From the NCBI GenBank assembly GCA_902800305.1, contig CADCDP010000020.1:1-64000 (forward strand): a stretch of 64,000 nucleotides of DNA. Direction: 5' to 3'. Below, one piece after another: positions 62,459-64,000 of this stretch (position 1 is its first letter; the number at the start of each line of letters is the position of its first letter). The translations under genes were made by a program, and so were the position numbers. Source of the DNA: an uncultured Bacteroidales bacterium. Its GTDB lineage: Bacteria; Bacteroidota; Bacteroidia; Bacteroidales; Bacteroidaceae. Below the pieces are notes generated by a model, which was given only the letters and a program-made list of their open reading frames with translations, ran no database searches and had not been told where the DNA came from.

Positions 62459-64000
62459 TTACTTTCCCTTTCCTCCGAAAAGTTTGTTGATGAGGTCGGT
62501 ACGGTTCATCTTGCGTAGTTCGCGGATGATGTTTTGCCGTTCAGAAGGCTTGTACCAGAAGAAGAACTGACGCTGGGCAAGCTTTTCTTTGGGGGTCTTA
62601 GCAGAGGGAATGGGCTGAAGGGTGTAGGGATGGAAGCCCGTGTACCATGTCTCGGTGGAGACGGTCATGGGGGTGGGAGTAAAGTCCTGCACCTGTTCGA
62701 GCTGGAAATGGAGGTCTTTGGTCAGTACAGCCAGTTCTGCCATATCTTCGGGCGTGCAACCAGGGTGGGAACTGATAAAGTAAGGGATGATTTGTTGGTG
62801 GAGGTGTTGGCGACGGTTGATGTCGTCGAAAATGCGTTTGAAGTCGTAGAAGAGGCGGAAAGAGGGTTTCCGCATGAGGTCAAGCACACGGTCGGAGGTG
62901 TGTTCGGGAGCTACTTTGAGACGGCCGCTGACATGCTTGGTAATCAGCTCTTCGGTGTATTTGCGGTTGGCGGCGTTGATGCGTTCGTCGCCTGTGTCGT
63001 GAAGCAGGAGGTCATAGCGAACCCCCGAACCGATAAAGCTTTTTTTGATGCCAGGCAGAGCATCGACGGCATGGTAGATGTCGAGCAGGGCAGAGTGGTC
63101 GGTGTTAAGGTTGGGGCAAATCTTGGGGTGGATGCAGGAGGGACGTTTGCACTGGTGGCAGAGGTCGAGGCGTTTGCCGTGCATGGCGTACATGTTGGCG
63201 GATGGGCCACCAAGGTCGCTCAGATAACCCTTAAAATCAGGCATCTGTGTGATGGCTTTCACTTCTCGAAGAATGCTCTCCTTGCTGCGTGAAGTGATGA
63301 ATTTGCCTTGATGGGCGGAAATGGTGCAGAAGGCACAACCGCCGAAACAGCCCCGATGGAGGCAGACGGAAAACTTAATCATCTCGTAGGCCGGGATGCG
63401 CTTGCCTCGGTATTTGGGGTGGGGCAGACGGGTGTAGGGAAGGTCGAAGGAGCGGTCAAGCTCGTCTTGGGTGAGTGGCTGGTAGGGGGGATTGACCACC
63501 GCATATAGTCCATCCACTTCTTGCAGAATGCGTTGGGCGGCGTATTTGTTGGACTCTTCTTCGATGTGGCGGAAATTCTCTGCTTGTGCCTTCTTGTTGC
63601 GGATACATTCGGTGTGGCTGTGCAGCACGATGTCATTGGGACGGATGCCTCCGGGGATGTCTTGCTTCGGAAGCAAGGAAACCGTTTGTTGCTGCGGGAA
63701 ACGTGCCATGAGGTTTCGGAAGGTCTTCACGTCGATTTCACGGTCTTGTTCTGCCAAGAGCTTTGCCAACGAAACGATGGGCTTCTCTCCCATGCCGTAG
63801 ATGAGCAGGTCGGCTCCCGATGGACAAAGGATGCACTTTTCCAGACGGTCTTGCCAGTAGTCGTAGTGGGTGAGACGACGAAGGCTGGCCTCGATACCGC
63901 CCAAGACTACGGGGACATCAGGATAGAGTTGTTTGAGGATTTGGGTATAGACGATGGTGGGGTAGTCGGGACGCAAGTCGGGGCGTCCATCGGGCGAGTA
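62459..64000 (-). CDS. ygiQ: YgiQ family radical SAM protein (5' partial)
   Basis: The frame stays open to the window edge (YSPDGRPDLRPDYPTIVYTQ), so the N-terminal hundred or so residues are missing. The radical SAM cluster motif C-x3-C-x2-C is in CLHRGCFGGCAFC, followed by SAHQGKFITSRSKESIL. A cysteine set, LCHQCKRPSCIHPKICPNL, could hold a further cluster. VVLGGIEASLRRLTHYDYW is the N-terminal B12-binding-like signature of YgiQ. The C-terminus is rich in FTPTPMTVST and basic residues as in the family. The substrate of YgiQ proteins is not established. Confidence 0.93.
   Translation of the reverse strand, partial: YSPDGRPDLRPDYPTIVYTQILKQLYPDVPVVLGGIEASLRRLTHYDYWQDRLEKCILCPSGADLLIYGMGEKPIVSLAKLLAEQDREIDVKTFRNLMARFPQQQTVSLLPKQDIPGGIRPNDIVLHSHTECIRNKKAQAENFRHIEEESNKYAAQRILQEVDGLYAVVNPPYQPLTQDELDRSFDLPYTRLPHPKYRGKRIPAYEMIKFSVCLHRGCFGGCAFCTISAHQGKFITSRSKESILREVKAITQMPDFKGYLSDLGGPSANMYAMHGKRLDLCHQCKRPSCIHPKICPNLNTDHSALLDIYHAVDALPGIKKSFIGSGVRYDLLLHDTGDERINAANRKYTEELITKHVSGRLKVAPEHTSDRVLDLMRKPSFRLFYDFKRIFDDINRRQHLHQQIIPYFISSHPGCTPEDMAELAVLTKDLHFQLEQVQDFTPTPMTVSTETWYTGFHPYTLQPIPSAKTPKEKLAQRQFFFWYKPSERQNIIRELRKMNRTDLINKLFGGKGK

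Noticed and set aside
1..64000. tRNA or rRNA genes
   Set aside because: No cloverleaf with GGTTC-A-type T-loop or CCA-proximal pairing and no rRNA signature were noticed by eye; a tRNA scan was not possible.

Overview
The window comes from a member of the Bacteroidales, most likely Prevotellaceae. Many genes are preceded by the Bacteroidota housekeeping promoter element TAnnTTTG, and Shine-Dalgarno sequences are mostly absent. Family-typical genes include a regulator beta-propeller sensor, a short lysine-type SerA, a flavin reductase/rubredoxin/rubrerythrin fusion, methylmalonyl-CoA mutase, GH127-type and CE15 enzymes, dockerin-like secreted proteins and TPR sensor kinases. No rRNA, tRNA, CRISPR array or intact transposon was seen. 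Both ends cut genes: a propeller sensor at the left and a YgiQ radical SAM protein at the right.

Layout. 0-6 kb: propeller sensor without kinase, a candidate 150-nt small RNA with its own promoter and terminator, a CorA transporter, and serC-serA separated by a very long hairpin. 6-12.6 kb: a CE15 esterase, an unknown secreted protein, a PAP2-PAP2-VanX fusion, and an oxidative-stress pair (superoxide dismutase and rubrerythrin fusion). 12.7-17.4 kb: both subunits of methylmalonyl-CoA mutase, with a GxxExxY gene between them and a deletion/frameshift at the end of the small subunit. 17.6-23.4 kb: an N-carbamoylputrescine amidase, then a tightly overlapping sensory operon (periplasmic NMT1-type protein, kinase-dead Cache sensor, active Cache histidine kinase). 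23.5-34.6 kb: aminotransferase, FtsX-type permease, valS, an acetyltransferase, a C1B peptidase, rnz and an AddB-like nuclease.

34.6-38.3 kb is the accessory zone. It holds 21-bp tandem repeats, a decayed MNT/HEPN toxin-antitoxin pair, a 121-nt nested inverted repeat, a frameshifted small membrane protein, and two dockerin-bearing secreted proteins that share a DNA seam, one of them strikingly AT-rich. 38.4-44.3 kb: a giant sensor that reads as two histidine kinases fused end to end and carries a 109-bp inverted-repeat element inside its reading frame, followed by its response regulator and a membrane protein. 44.3-64 kb: mostly core genes (nth, rpmA, rplU, clpC, proS, slyD, aroC, ssb, kdsA, luxS, ygiQ) with secreted or outer-membrane proteins, a GH127-type arabinofuranosidase and a repeat-rich 0.5-kb gap before luxS.

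The most unusual items are the PAP2-PAP2-VanX polypeptide, the NMT1/pseudokinase/kinase operon, the shuffled dockerin proteins, the nested hairpin in the decay zone and the translated inverted-repeat element. Everything here is read from sequence alone; family names rest on motifs and remembered family architecture, not on searches.
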